Shown here piece by piece: positions 44,933 through 53,580 of a stretch of DNA of 64,000 nt. The stretch's first letter is position 1; each line of letters opens with the position of its first letter. The DNA comes from Rhodopseudomonas palustris JSC-3b (GTDB taxonomy: Bacteria; Pseudomonadota; Alphaproteobacteria; Rhizobiales; Xanthobacteraceae), in the NCBI GenBank assembly GCA_000504425.1, contig KI632513.1:2382119-2446118 (forward strand). The letters are read 5' to 3'. The notes under the pieces are model-generated. The model was not told the DNA's origin. It made no database searches and worked only from the letters and a program-made list of their open reading frames with translations. Both the position numbers and the translations under genes were made by a program.

Positions 44933-45681
44933 GTTCGTCTCCACCAGCGGCACGACATCGTGCCACGAGACATCAAATTCCCCGCAAGCGATCTGCGCTG
45001 CCTGTTGACAGACGACACGCGCAAGCGGCCTCACGCCTTGCTGAAGGGCTTAGTTACGGCGGGAACAGGCAAGTTCAGAAACGCAACAGCGAAACGGCAG
45101 GTTGTGTAAGACAAACATAGCTGCCCGGTACCCGGCTTTGATCCGCCTCAAGCCGGCGCTTGATGGTGCTAACAGGGCGATGGCGGCGCGTCGCCACCGC
45201 ATCGAACAGGACTGCATCGCACAGGACCGCATCGCACAGTCTTGGCGCGCTGTGCTGAACATCGCTGCGGCGGGCGCAGCGGCACCGATCACGCGGCGCG
45301 TCCACCGCCACCACATCATCATCGTTGCCGGCGCCCACGATCGGCGCCCGATCATCATGTCAGCGACGCGCGGCTGGTTTTTCGCCGAGCGACTGTTCGC
45401 TCAGCGAGACGGAGTGCGCAACGCATTGACGGAAACGAAACCCTAGTGGAACGCGCTAGTGTTTTCACGAGGTCGGATTTTAGGAATCCTTATCCCGCGC
45501 GCGGCCCTATGGCGTCATCAAGCCGGATTGCGGGTGTGGCAATGAGTTGGACCAGGATACGCCGAACGACGTGGTTCAACGCCACACAGGATGCGCCGGC
45601 CGTGTTGCCGCGCCGGCCAAATGACGATCGCTGCGGCGATCGTTGCCGCAACCGCTCCGCTGCGCTGATCGAGCTCCGCTG
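44933..45681. other. Gene-free stretch with 15-bp tandem repeat
   Basis: About 750 bases between divergent operons. Several open frames exist on both strands but none has a ribosome site and family signature together. It holds three tandem copies of a 15-bp unit (45197-45241) and should contain promoters for the exporter operon and for the GGDEF/EAL gene. Confidence 0.45.
45197..45241. repeat. 15-bp tandem repeat, three copies
   Basis: CCGCATCGAACAGGA, CTGCATCGCACAGGA and CCGCATCGCACAGTC occupy 45197-45211, 45212-45226 and 45227-45241, with one to three differences between copies. Confidence 0.85.
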
Positions 45682-48516
45682 ATGCTGTCGCATCTCGACT
45701 TTGAAACGGTGCTGGTGACGCTCGCGCTGGCGCGGGTGCTGCAGTCGTTCGGGATGGCGTTCGTCTGGAAACTGCACAAGAACTATCGGCCGGCGCGCGA
45801 CTGGGCGATCGGCTCGGCGCTGATGGCGGTGGGCACGCTCGGCGTTGCCAACCGCAATCTGATGAGCCAGGACATCGCCACCTTGGTCAGCTTCGTGTCG
45901 GCGGCGTTGATCCTGTTCGGGGCGCTGATCTTCAATTCCGGCATCTTGCGCGCCAGTTCGATCGCGCAGCCGATCTGGCTCGGCCGCGTGATCGCGGTGA
46001 CCGCAATCGTGCTGTTTGGCTGGTTCAGCTATGGCGATCCGTCGGCCGCCATCCGCATGGCCGCTTTCGGCGCAGCCATGATGTTGTTCGATCTCTACAC
46101 CGCCGTGCGGCTGCTTGCGGTCAAGCGCCAGGCGCTATCGCCCATGCTGCGGGTGATCGGCGTGATCTTAATGATCGATGCCGCGAGCTTCCCGCTGCGC
46201 ATCACCAGCGTGTACGTGTCCGGCAACATCATTCCGGAATTTTCGGTCGGCAGCAGCCTCGCGGTGGTTTTCGCGCTGATCACGACCGCGAGCGAGCTGA
46301 TGATGACGCTGGCGCTGACCGCGCTCACCAGTCAGATCGATCTGACCGAACGGGAACGGCTGCAAGAGCAGCTCAACCGATCGGAGCGCTATGTCCGCGC
46401 GATCCTGGAATCGGCGAGCGACGTCGCCATCATCGCGGCCGAACGGGATCTGCTGATCACGGTGTTCAACACCGGCGCCGAACGGATGCTCGGCTATACG
46501 GCCGACGAAGTGATCGGCCGCTGCAATCCGACGATCTTCGCCGATCCGGAAGAAGCTGCCGCGCGCAGCCGCGAATTGACCGCACAATTTGGCCGCCCGA
46601 TCGAGGGGCTGGGCCTGATCGTCGACCCCGTGGTGATCGGCCAGAACCGGCGCTGGACCTGGGTTCGCAAGGACGGCAGCCGGCTGCCGGTGTCGATGAC
46701 CGTGTCGGCCATGCGCGGCGCCGACGGCGAGGTGATCGGTTATCTCGGCGTCGCCCATGATATCAGCAAGCAGGTCGCCTTCGAGAGCGCGCTGCAAAAC
46801 GAAATCGCCAAATCCGAAGCGGTCGGCCGCACGCTCGAAACCGCGCTCAGCAACATGCGCCAGGGGCTGGCGATGTTCGATCACAATCTGCGCGCCATCG
46901 TGCTCAATGACAATTTCATGGCGCCGTTCGGCCTCAGCAAGGCCGACGCCCCTCCGGGCACGACCTTTCGCGAGATCGTGCAGATGCGGATCGCCAACGG
47001 CTTCCATTCGGTCGAAGGTCCGGAAGCCTATCTCAGATCAAGGATGGAGGTGGCGGCGTCGATGCAGAGCGCGGATCATGACGACGTGGTCCAGCTCAAT
47101 AATGGCCGCTTCATCCGCTCGATCAGCCGGCATTTCGGCAATGGCGAGGTCGTCATCACCTCCGAAGACATCACCGAGATCAAGCGCAACGAGGCGCGCA
47201 TTTCCTATCTCGCCCAGCATGACGCGCTGACCGGCTTGTCGAACCGCGCCCATTTCAACGAGCAGATCGAACAGGCCTCGGCGGCGCTGGCCGGCTCGCT
47301 ACAACCCTTCACCGTGTTGATGATCGACCTCGACCGCTTCAAAGCCATCAACGACACCTTGGGGCACGCCGCAGGCGACCTGCTGCTGAAGGAAGTGGCC
47401 GAGCGGATCGAATCCTCCACCCGTCCCGCCGATCTGGTGGCACGGCTCGGCGGCGACGAGTTCGCCATCATCCAGGCCGGCGAAGTCGGCGCTCCATCCG
47501 CCGACGAGCAGCGCCGGACGGCACGCGCTCTGGCGGAGCGGATTCTCGCCGTGGTCGCTAAGCCGATCGACCTGTTCGGCAAGACGGTGCAGGTCGGCGC
47601 CAGTATCGGCATCGCGCTCGCCCCGGAGGATGGTGCGGCCCCGGACGAGCTGCTGCGCAAGGCTGATTTTGCGCTCTACGCCGCCAAACAGGCCGGGCGG
47701 TGCGGCTACCGGCTGTTCGGGCCGGAGATGATCGCCTCGATTTCAAGGCGCGACAGCATGGAAGCGGCGCTGCGCGCGGCGCTGAGCAATGACGAGCTGA
47801 CCCTGCACTATCAACCGATCGTCGATATCCGCAGCGGCGCCGTGGTGTGCGTCGAAGCGCTGGTGCGCTGGAAACATCCGACCCAAGGGCTGCTGTCTCC
47901 TCATCAGTTCCTGCCGGTCGCCGAGGAAACCGGCTTGATCGTGCCGCTCGGCGGCTGGGTGATCCGTCGGGCATGCCGCGATGCGTCGCGCTGGCCGGGC
48001 GGGCTGCCGGTCGCCGTCAACCTGTCGGCCGCACAATTGGTCAGTCCAGAGCTGATCAACACCATCACCTCGGCGCTGGAAGCCTCGGGGCTGAGCGCCG
48101 AGCGGCTGGAGATCGAAGTGACCGAGTCGGCTCTGCTCGACAATCGAGACGCGGCGCTGGCGGCCTTGCACAATATCCGCGATCTCGGCGCCTCGGTGTC
48201 GCTCGACGATTTCGGCACCGGCTATTCGTCACTGACCCATCTCAAGGCGTTCAAATTCAGCCGGCTCAAGATCGATCGCGCGTTCGTCGAGGATCTGACG
48301 CGCGAAGCCGACAGCATGGCGATCGTCAGCGCGCTCGCCGGGCTGGCGCGCGGCCTCAATATGATCTCGATCGCCGAAGGGGTGGAAACCGACAGCCAGC
48401 TCGCCGTGCTGCGCGCGGCCGGCGTCGCCTTCGCCCAGGGCGATCTGTTCGGACGGCCCTGCCCGGCGGCTGAACTGCGCCTCACCCGCCAGATGGCCGC
48501 GGTCCGATCAGCCTAG
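45682..48516 (+). CDS. Membrane PAS-GGDEF-EAL cyclic-di-GMP protein
   Basis: 944 residues from ATG 45682. The N-terminal 215 residues contain about seven hydrophobic spans (sensor). Two PAS-type domains follow: about 232-350 (YVRAILESASDVAIIAAERD, ERMLGYTADEVIGR) and about 385-490 (ALSNMRQGLAMFDHNLRAIV). GGDEF at about residue 590 (ARLGGDEFAII) is intact for diguanylate cyclase. EAL at about 725 (VCVEALVRWKHP) keeps further catalytic residues (DDFGTGYSSL, KIDRAFV), so both synthesis and hydrolysis of c-di-GMP are possible. The polysaccharide genes 10 kb away could be controlled by such signalling, but no link is shown. Confidence 0.93.
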   Translation: MLSHLDFETVLVTLALARVLQSFGMAFVWKLHKNYRPARDWAIGSALMAVGTLGVANRNLMSQDIATLVSFVSAALILFGALIFNSGILRASSIAQPIWLGRVIAVTAIVLFGWFSYGDPSAAIRMAAFGAAMMLFDLYTAVRLLAVKRQALSPMLRVIGVILMIDAASFPLRITSVYVSGNIIPEFSVGSSLAVVFALITTASELMMTLALTALTSQIDLTERERLQEQLNRSERYVRAILESASDVAIIAAERDLLITVFNTGAERMLGYTADEVIGRCNPTIFADPEEAAARSRELTAQFGRPIEGLGLIVDPVVIGQNRRWTWVRKDGSRLPVSMTVSAMRGADGEVIGYLGVAHDISKQVAFESALQNEIAKSEAVGRTLETALSNMRQGLAMFDHNLRAIVLNDNFMAPFGLSKADAPPGTTFREIVQMRIANGFHSVEGPEAYLRSRMEVAASMQSADHDDVVQLNNGRFIRSISRHFGNGEVVITSEDITEIKRNEARISYLAQHDALTGLSNRAHFNEQIEQASAALAGSLQPFTVLMIDLDRFKAINDTLGHAAGDLLLKEVAERIESSTRPADLVARLGGDEFAIIQAGEVGAPSADEQRRTARALAERILAVVAKPIDLFGKTVQVGASIGIALAPEDGAAPDELLRKADFALYAAKQAGRCGYRLFGPEMIASISRRDSMEAALRAALSNDELTLHYQPIVDIRSGAVVCVEALVRWKHPTQGLLSPHQFLPVAEETGLIVPLGGWVIRRACRDASRWPGGLPVAVNLSAAQLVSPELINTITSALEASGLSAERLEIEVTESALLDNRDAALAALHNIRDLGASVSLDDFGTGYSSLTHLKAFKFSRLKIDRAFVEDLTREADSMAIVSALAGLARGLNMISIAEGVETDSQLAVLRAAGVAFAQGDLFGRPCPAAELRLTRQMAAVRSA

Positions 48517-48836
48517 CCGGTCGCCTCCTGGCCGATCCAGTTGAGATAGCGCTCGGCGCCGTCCTCGACCGGCAGGCTGATGATCTCGGGGGTACCATAG
48601 GAGTGGTGCTGCAGGATCAGATCGCGCAGCGCGGCAAACCGCCCCGGCACGGTCTTGAACAGCAGCAGCAGCTCTGAATCGCTGGTAATCTTGCCCTCCC
48701 ACCAGTAAAAGCTGGCAATGGGCTGCAGTTGCACGCAGGCCGCCAGCCGCGCTTCCAGCGCCGCGCGGGCGAGGCGTTCCGCTTCCTCGCGGTTGGGCGC
48801 GGTGACCATCACCACACAAGCCTTCGGTTCGCTCAT
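48513..48836 (-). CDS. cutA: Divalent-cation tolerance protein CutA
   Basis: 107 residues from the ATG at 48836 (MSEPKACVVMVTAPN); the frame upstream of it is not used. CutA1 hallmarks: ACVQLQPIASFYWWEGKI, ELLLLFKTVPGRFAALRDLI and HSYGTPEIISLPVEDG. CutA forms very stable trimers and was linked to copper tolerance; its exact role is unsettled. Its 3' end overlaps the end of the convergent GGDEF/EAL gene by 4 bases. Confidence 0.94.
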   Translation of the reverse strand: MSEPKACVVMVTAPNREEAERLARAALEARLAACVQLQPIASFYWWEGKITSDSELLLLFKTVPGRFAALRDLILQHHSYGTPEIISLPVEDGAERYLNWIGQEATG

Positions 48837-48885
48837 CGCTGCCGCCTTGTCCTGATTGATCCTCGACCAGCAAAGAGACTCTGCC

Positions 48886-49101
48886 ATGCCGATCTACGGC
48901 TACACTTGCAACAGTTGCGGCCATGAATTCCAGACGCTGGTGCAGACCGGCGAGACCGCGGAATGCCCGCTCTGCGCCACCACCGATCTGACCCAGCAAT
49001 TGTCGCTGATCGCCAAGCCGGCCAAGGGCGGCGGCCCCGATCTGGCGCCGTGCGGCAACCCCGCCGGCTGCTGCAATAATTGTCCGGCGGGTTTTGACTA
49101 A
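48886..49101 (+). CDS. FmdB family zinc-ribbon protein
   Basis: 71 residues starting MPIYGYTCNSCGHEFQTLVQ, the typical FmdB/CxxC_CxxC_SSSS start, with a second pair ECPLCATTDL. The tail has extra cysteines (PCGNPAGCCNNC). Named after a gene near formate/formylmethanofuran functions, but mostly of unknown function. Its start lies 50 bases from the divergent cutA; its end overlaps the next convergent gene by 4 bases. Confidence 0.9.
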   Translation: MPIYGYTCNSCGHEFQTLVQTGETAECPLCATTDLTQQLSLIAKPAKGGGPDLAPCGNPAGCCNNCPAGFD

Positions 49102-50606
49102 GACGCCGCGGCAGCGGCAGCGCCGGCGCGCTGCTGCTCGGCGTGCGCCTGCGCCACCAGCGCCTCAGCGCGCGCCATGATCCGGTCGCGCTGCGCGAGC
49201 TGCAGCAGCCAGCGCTCCGGTATGCCGCTTTGCCCATACAGCGCCCCGGCGAGCTGCCCCGCGATCGCCGCGGTGCTATCGGCATCGAGCCCGAGATTGG
49301 CGGCTTTCAGCACCGCGCTTTCAAAATCGGCGGTGCTGCCGACCGCCCATAGCGCTGCTTCCAGCGCATGCAGCACATAGCCGGTGCTGCCGATCGCAGC
49401 GCGCTTCTTACCGCGCCAGCGGCCGGCGGCGATCGCGGCGACCTCTTCTGATAGCCCCTCGATCGCACGCGGCCGCAGCACTTCGGAGCGCGGCGCGCCG
49501 GCAATCGCTTCGGCCACGATCTCGGCAAACAGCACGCAGGCCTCGACCGCCTCGCGCGCGCCGTGAGTGGTGCGGCTTTGCAGCGCCGCGACCGCGCGCA
49601 GCCGCTGCCGGTCATGGCCAAAGCGGATCGGCACCGGCGCCAGCCGCATCAACGAGCCGTTGCCGGCGCTGCGCGGATCGGTCGAACCAGCGAGCGGTTC
49701 GCCCTCGCGCGCAAAGCGTTCGAGCGCGGCGCGCACCGTGTTGCCGATGTCGAAACAGGCGCGGCCATTGACGACATTGTCGCCATGATCGCGCCAGCGC
49801 ACAAAGCGCTGCATCAGGTCAGCGGGATCGAGCGTGCCGTCGCTAGCGATCAGGCTGTCGGCCAGACACAGCGCCATGCTGGTGTCGTCGGTCCATTCGC
49901 CAGCCTCAAGACCGTGCCGGCCGCCGCCGATCATGTCCTGCAGCGGCGGATAGGTATCGCGCGCCAGAAATTCGAGCGGCATGCCGAGCGCATCGCCGAC
50001 CGCGAGCCCCAGCAACGCGCCATAAGCGCGATCACGACGCGCCTCGGCAGCAGGCTGCCGCTCGGGCACTGCGCCATGCGTCAGCACATATTTCTTCTGG
50101 TTCGGCGTTTCGATCGCACCGGGCCGGGCCCTGCGCACCTGCTTCACCGCGCTGATCGGCTCAGCGCCGAGTTCAATCAGCAGCCGCGCGGCGATGGTGC
50201 CGGCGCGGCCAAGCCCGCCGCGGCAATGCACCACCACGTCGAAACCGCTGCGCAGCACAGCGCGCAAGCTCTCGCCAGCGTCGTGCCAGGCATCTTCAAA
50301 CGCTTGATCCGGCGTCGAGACATCGACAATCGGCAGGTGGTACCACAGCATCTGCCGCTGCCTGACCGCGTCGCCGAGCCCTTCGACCCGCAGCATGGTC
50401 AGCTCGCGTGGCTCGACCAGCGTCACCACCGCGGCCGCGCCCCATGCGCTGATCGCGTCAAGATCAAGATCAAGATCGCGGCGCCAGGCGCCGGAGGCAG
50501 CATGCGGATCGTATTTGCCGGGACAGAAGGTGATGCCGATCCGGCCATGGCCGTCGCCGATCATCAGCTCCGCGATCTGCAGCGGATGCGAGGCCGAGGT
50601 TCTCAT
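49098..50606 (-). CDS. Dual-specificity phosphatase fused to ADP-ribosylglycohydrolase
   Basis: 502 residues from the ATG at 50606 (GAGG 5 bases upstream). Residues about 15-175 are a cysteine phosphatase domain with P-loop VVHCRGGLGRAG (Cys128, Arg134) and upstream WYHLPIVDVSTPD supplying the aspartate. From about 193 an ADP-ribosylglycohydrolase domain starts: DRAYGALLGLAVGDALGMPL, the metal-binding GEWTDDTSMALCLADSL, and near the end GLDADSTAAIAGQLAGALYG, with both metal Asp pairs intact. Predicted to remove phosphate and ADP-ribose from some target. It follows the kinase-like gene by 10 bases, so the two are co-transcribed. The target is unknown. Confidence 0.88.
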   Translation of the reverse strand: MRTSASHPLQIAELMIGDGHGRIGITFCPGKYDPHAASGAWRRDLDLDLDAISAWGAAAVVTLVEPRELTMLRVEGLGDAVRQRQMLWYHLPIVDVSTPDQAFEDAWHDAGESLRAVLRSGFDVVVHCRGGLGRAGTIAARLLIELGAEPISAVKQVRRARPGAIETPNQKKYVLTHGAVPERQPAAEARRDRAYGALLGLAVGDALGMPLEFLARDTYPPLQDMIGGGRHGLEAGEWTDDTSMALCLADSLIASDGTLDPADLMQRFVRWRDHGDNVVNGRACFDIGNTVRAALERFAREGEPLAGSTDPRSAGNGSLMRLAPVPIRFGHDRQRLRAVAALQSRTTHGAREAVEACVLFAEIVAEAIAGAPRSEVLRPRAIEGLSEEVAAIAAGRWRGKKRAAIGSTGYVLHALEAALWAVGSTADFESAVLKAANLGLDADSTAAIAGQLAGALYGQSGIPERWLLQLAQRDRIMARAEALVAQAHAEQQRAGAAAAAAS

Positions 50607-50616
50607 CACAGCCTCA

Positions 50617-51336
50617 TCATGAGTTCTGTTCGGCGGCGCGGCGGACGAGATCATCGCGGCGCGCGACCAAAATGGCGATCAAGGATTCTGTCTCTGCGCC
50701 CTCGCCTTCAATGCCAAGCACTGCGGCGCGGATCGCCGCATCGCTGATCGCGGCGACGAGTTGCACCGAGGCCTGCAATTGCGCCGCGCTCATGCGACCA
50801 AAGATGCGCGCGGCAGCCGCATTGCGCGCTGGATCGCGCAGGCTGTCGAACTCAATCGCGCTGTTACCGAAATCGGTTTTGTCCGCGCCCTGCGCGCGGT
50901 AGCGCAGCGCGCCGCCGAGATCGATGCGGATCACGCCGCCATTGCGATCGACCACGATATTGTCGAGATCGGCGCCGAGCACGTCGCGATTGGCAAGCCA
51001 GGCGTCGGCGGCAAAATGCTCACAGAGCGCGGCGCTATGGCGCGCGGCGCTGTCGCCGGACAGATCGGCGAGCGTCAGCCCTTTCACGATCCGGCTGGCG
51101 ACCGCAAGCCGGTCGCCCTGCGCCACCAGCCTGACCTCGGGCACCGCCGCACCGGCGAGCCGATAGAGATGATTGGCCAGCACTTCATTGCGGGCCAGGC
51201 CGTCGCGCGCCGGGATTTTCAGATACCAGCGCACGCCGTCGCGGTCTTGATAGAGGCCGCCGGCATTGGAGCCGGCCTGGCCGCCGACTTTCGTCCAGCC
51301 CAAAGTGTCCGTCGCGCCGATCTCAGATTGCACCAT
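50617..51336 (-). CDS. HipA/PI3K-like kinase-fold protein
   Basis: 239 residues from the ATG at 51336 (a GTG two codons earlier is possible). N-terminal glycine-rich loop TKVGGQAGSNAGGLYQDRDG with a lysine in VRWYLKIP as the ATP-binding pair. RNEVLANHLYRLAGAAVPEV is an alphaC-like region. The putative catalytic loop is DAWLANRDVLGADLDNIVVD and the metal-binding motif is RIDLGGALRY. The pattern is closer to HipA/phosphoinositide-kinase-like folds than to classic eukaryotic-type kinases. Directly upstream of the phosphatase-ADP-ribosylglycohydrolase gene, so a reversible modification system is plausible. Function is inference. Confidence 0.72.
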   Translation of the reverse strand: MVQSEIGATDTLGWTKVGGQAGSNAGGLYQDRDGVRWYLKIPARDGLARNEVLANHLYRLAGAAVPEVRLVAQGDRLAVASRIVKGLTLADLSGDSAARHSAALCEHFAADAWLANRDVLGADLDNIVVDRNGGVIRIDLGGALRYRAQGADKTDFGNSAIEFDSLRDPARNAAAARIFGRMSAAQLQASVQLVAAISDAAIRAAVLGIEGEGAETESLIAILVARRDDLVRRAAEQNS

Positions 51337-51438
51337 GGCCACCGATCATCGCCAGGGAAACGACCAACGCCCCGCCGCGCGGCAGAGCCGATCGTCATCC
51401 CCTAAGCGAGCGCGGGCGCGGGTGCAACAGCCGCGCGC

Positions 51439-52644
51439 TCAGGCCCGGCTGTAGCAGTGGAAGCCGCCATAGATGCCGGAACGGTCGCGCTCGAAGCCGA
51501 TCGTGCTACGCTCGGCATCGCGGCGCCACACCTCGCGCAGCGGTGCCAGTTCCGGCCCTTCCAGCGGCGAGTCGGCGCCCGCGGTGCGGAAAATCACCCG
51601 GACATCGGCGCTGCCGGTGCGATCGATCGCGCTCCACAGCGCGCGGATTTCGTCGGGCGCCATCCAGTCCTGGGAGTCGAGCAGCACCACCGCGTCGATC
51701 TGGCCGGCAGGCAGGCTTTCCAGGAAGCGGCGCAGATTGGCATGAACCGGGATCACCAGCCCGGCGCCGTCGCGCATGCGCGGATAGAGGCTGCGCTGCA
51801 GATAAGGCGGCAGACACTGATCGCCGGGACCGGCATAGCTGCGGCGCAGCGCCTGCCAGGCGAAGTAATTGCTGTCGTTCGGATAGCCATTGATCAGGCG
51901 CAGCAGCCGCTGATGCAGCACCTCGTTGAGCGGCTGATCGCCGCCCAGCAATTCACGCTGCTGCGGCGGAATGCCGAGGCTGAACAGCAGCGCCGGCGTC
52001 TGCGTCAGCAGCTTGGCGAGCCGCGAATGAAACAGCCGGTCGAGCCGCGACAGCGCTTCCTGGCGCTGCGGCGCGTGCGCGGGCGCGGTCAGCAGCACGT
52101 CGAGATCGATGCGCGCGGCCTTGGCCAAAAGATGCGCAAAGCCAATGAAGCGGCCGAGCATGCCATGGCGATAGAAGCCATCGGTGAAATAGCCATAGCG
52201 CGGCCGGCCGAGCAGATTGCGGCTATCCCAGAACTGGCGCGCATCGGCATCGAGCAAGGGCCGCAGCCGGTCGCGGTACAGCGCCGCATTGGCCTCGCTG
52301 TCGCCCTCACCGAACATCCGCCAGAACTCCGCGTAGTCCGGCAGCACGCGCAGCGCGGTCAGTTTCAGCTTGAGCAGCGCCAGATGGGCGTCATTGAGAT
52401 CGACCGCAAAGATCTGCGCCGGCTGCGCCTTCAGATAGGACAGCGCATTGCAGCCACCGGATGAGATCGTGACGATGGTGGCGCCGACCGGCAATTGCAG
52501 CGCGGCCAGATCGGCCTCGGGGTCTTCCCAGATCTGCGTGTAAACGAGCCGCTGGAACCACAGAGCGAACAATTTGTCCCACGCGGTCGATTCAGTACGG
52601 CTTCGGCTGTTACGGACCGCGTCCGCAATTAGTTGCGTGCTCAT
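51439..52644 (-). CDS. btaA: BtaA, betaine-lipid 3-amino-3-carboxypropyltransferase
   Basis: 401 residues from the ATG at 52644 (GAGG 6 bases upstream), close to the known BtaA length. Transfers the 3-amino-3-carboxypropyl group from S-adenosylmethionine to diacylglycerol, the first step toward the phosphorus-free lipid DGTS. Motifs are LVYTQIWEDPEADLAALQL, VTISSGGCNALSYLKAQPA, IFAVDLNDAHLALLKLKLTA and GRPRYGYFTDGFYRHGMLG. Divergent from btaB across a 135-base region holding candidate Pho boxes. Expected at the inner membrane under phosphate limitation. Confidence 0.93.
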   Translation of the reverse strand: MSTQLIADAVRNSRSRTESTAWDKLFALWFQRLVYTQIWEDPEADLAALQLPVGATIVTISSGGCNALSYLKAQPAQIFAVDLNDAHLALLKLKLTALRVLPDYAEFWRMFGEGDSEANAALYRDRLRPLLDADARQFWDSRNLLGRPRYGYFTDGFYRHGMLGRFIGFAHLLAKAARIDLDVLLTAPAHAPQRQEALSRLDRLFHSRLAKLLTQTPALLFSLGIPPQQRELLGGDQPLNEVLHQRLLRLINGYPNDSNYFAWQALRRSYAGPGDQCLPPYLQRSLYPRMRDGAGLVIPVHANLRRFLESLPAGQIDAVVLLDSQDWMAPDEIRALWSAIDRTGSADVRVIFRTAGADSPLEGPELAPLREVWRRDAERSTIGFERDRSGIYGGFHCYSRA

Positions 52645-52686
52645 GCTCGCCCTCGATTCGCAATCGGCAGACGATAGCAAGCTCGC

Positions 52687-52704
52687 AATGCAGTTTTGCG
52701 ACAG
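52687..52704 (-). promoter_or_regulatory. Candidate Pho box for btaA
   Basis: On the minus strand CTGTCGC-AAAA-CTGCATT gives two 7-base half-sites with 4-base spacing, similar to the PhoB repeat CTGTCAT. It lies 43 bases upstream of the btaA start. Confidence 0.5.
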
Positions 52705-52719
52705 TGCGGCGCGTCGGCG

Positions 52720-52737
52720 CTGTCACATCGTTGTCGC
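52720..52737 (+). promoter_or_regulatory. Candidate Pho box for btaB
   Basis: CTGTCAC-ATCG-TTGTCGC on the plus strand, two 7-base half-sites with 4-base spacing, 42 bases upstream of the btaB start. Matches the PhoB-type direct repeat layout. Confidence 0.55.
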
Positions 52738-52779
52738 GCAAACATCGGAAATTAGCACGATCCTAGAGGGAGCGCTCCG

Positions 52780-53484
52780 ATGTCGATCATGCAGTCCGAA
52801 GTCAGCAGCACCGCTTCCTGGTCTGCCGACGCCACCCAGCGCATGAACCGCATGTATCGCTGGCAGCGCCACATCTACGATGTGACCCGGCGCTACTATC
52901 TGCTTGGCCGCGATCACATGATCGCCGGACTATGCCCGGCGCCGCGCGCGCGCATTTTGGAGATCGGCTGCGGCACCGGCCGCAATCTGATTCAGGCGGC
53001 GAAAAGCTATCCGGAAGCGCGGTTCTTCGGCCTCGATGTCTCCACCGAAATGCTGACCTCGGCGATCGAAGCGATCGAGCGCGAGGGCTGGGGCGATCGC
53101 ATCAAGGTCGCGCATGGCGATGCCACCGGCTTTGATCCCAAGCATTCCTTCGGCGTGCGCTCGTTCGATCATGTAATGATCTCGTATTGCCTGTCGATGA
53201 TCCCCGATTGGCATCGGGTGCTGGAAGTCGCGGTGCATCAGCTCGCGCCGGGCGGCAGCCTGCATGTCGTCGATTTCGGCAGCCAGCAGCGGTTGCCGGC
53301 TGTGGCGCGGCGCTGGTTGCGGCGTTGGCTGGCGCTGTTTGGCGTGTCGCCGTGTGACGAGCTGGAACGCTCGATGCGGCACTTCGCCGAGCTGAACGGC
53401 GCGCAGCTGCGCTTTGAGCGGCCGTTCCGGGACTATGCGCAATATGCGGTGTTGACGCTGCCGCCCGGACCGCGAGAGGCATAG
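52780..53484 (+). CDS. btaB: BtaB, betaine-lipid N-methyltransferase
   Basis: 234 residues, class I SAM-dependent methyltransferase. It adds three methyl groups to the BtaA product to form diacylglyceryl-trimethylhomoserine. SAM motif ARILEIGCGTGRNLIQAAKS, acidic loop FFGLDVSTEMLTSAIEAI, and VMISYCLSMIPDWHRVLEV. The N-terminus MNRMYRWQRHIYDVTRRYYL is typical of BtaB. The divergent pairing with btaA makes the assignment firm. GGAG precedes the ATG. Confidence 0.92.
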   Translation: MSIMQSEVSSTASWSADATQRMNRMYRWQRHIYDVTRRYYLLGRDHMIAGLCPAPRARILEIGCGTGRNLIQAAKSYPEARFFGLDVSTEMLTSAIEAIEREGWGDRIKVAHGDATGFDPKHSFGVRSFDHVMISYCLSMIPDWHRVLEVAVHQLAPGGSLHVVDFGSQQRLPAVARRWLRRWLALFGVSPCDELERSMRHFAELNGAQLRFERPFRDYAQYAVLTLPPGPREA

Positions 53485-53488
53485 AGCT

Positions 53489-53519
53489 GTTTCGGTTCTG
53501 ATGGCATCAGAACGGAAAC
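53489..53519 (+). terminator. Hairpin after btaB
   Basis: GTTTCGGTTCTGATG and CATCAGAACGGAAAC form 15-bp arms with one mismatch and a 1-base centre, 5 bases after the btaB stop. The GGTTCTGAT core is the same as in the 18271-18302 palindrome. No T-run. Confidence 0.6.
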
Positions 53520-53580
53520 GCTCACTTCATGACTTGAAGCGCCTTCTTAACGCAAACTCGCTCGACAACGCTATCGGCTC

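Noticed and set aside
45102..45446. 114-codon frame with five-residue repeats (and its minus-strand counterpart)
   Set aside because: No ribosome site; the repeat is explained by the 15-bp tandem DNA repeat.
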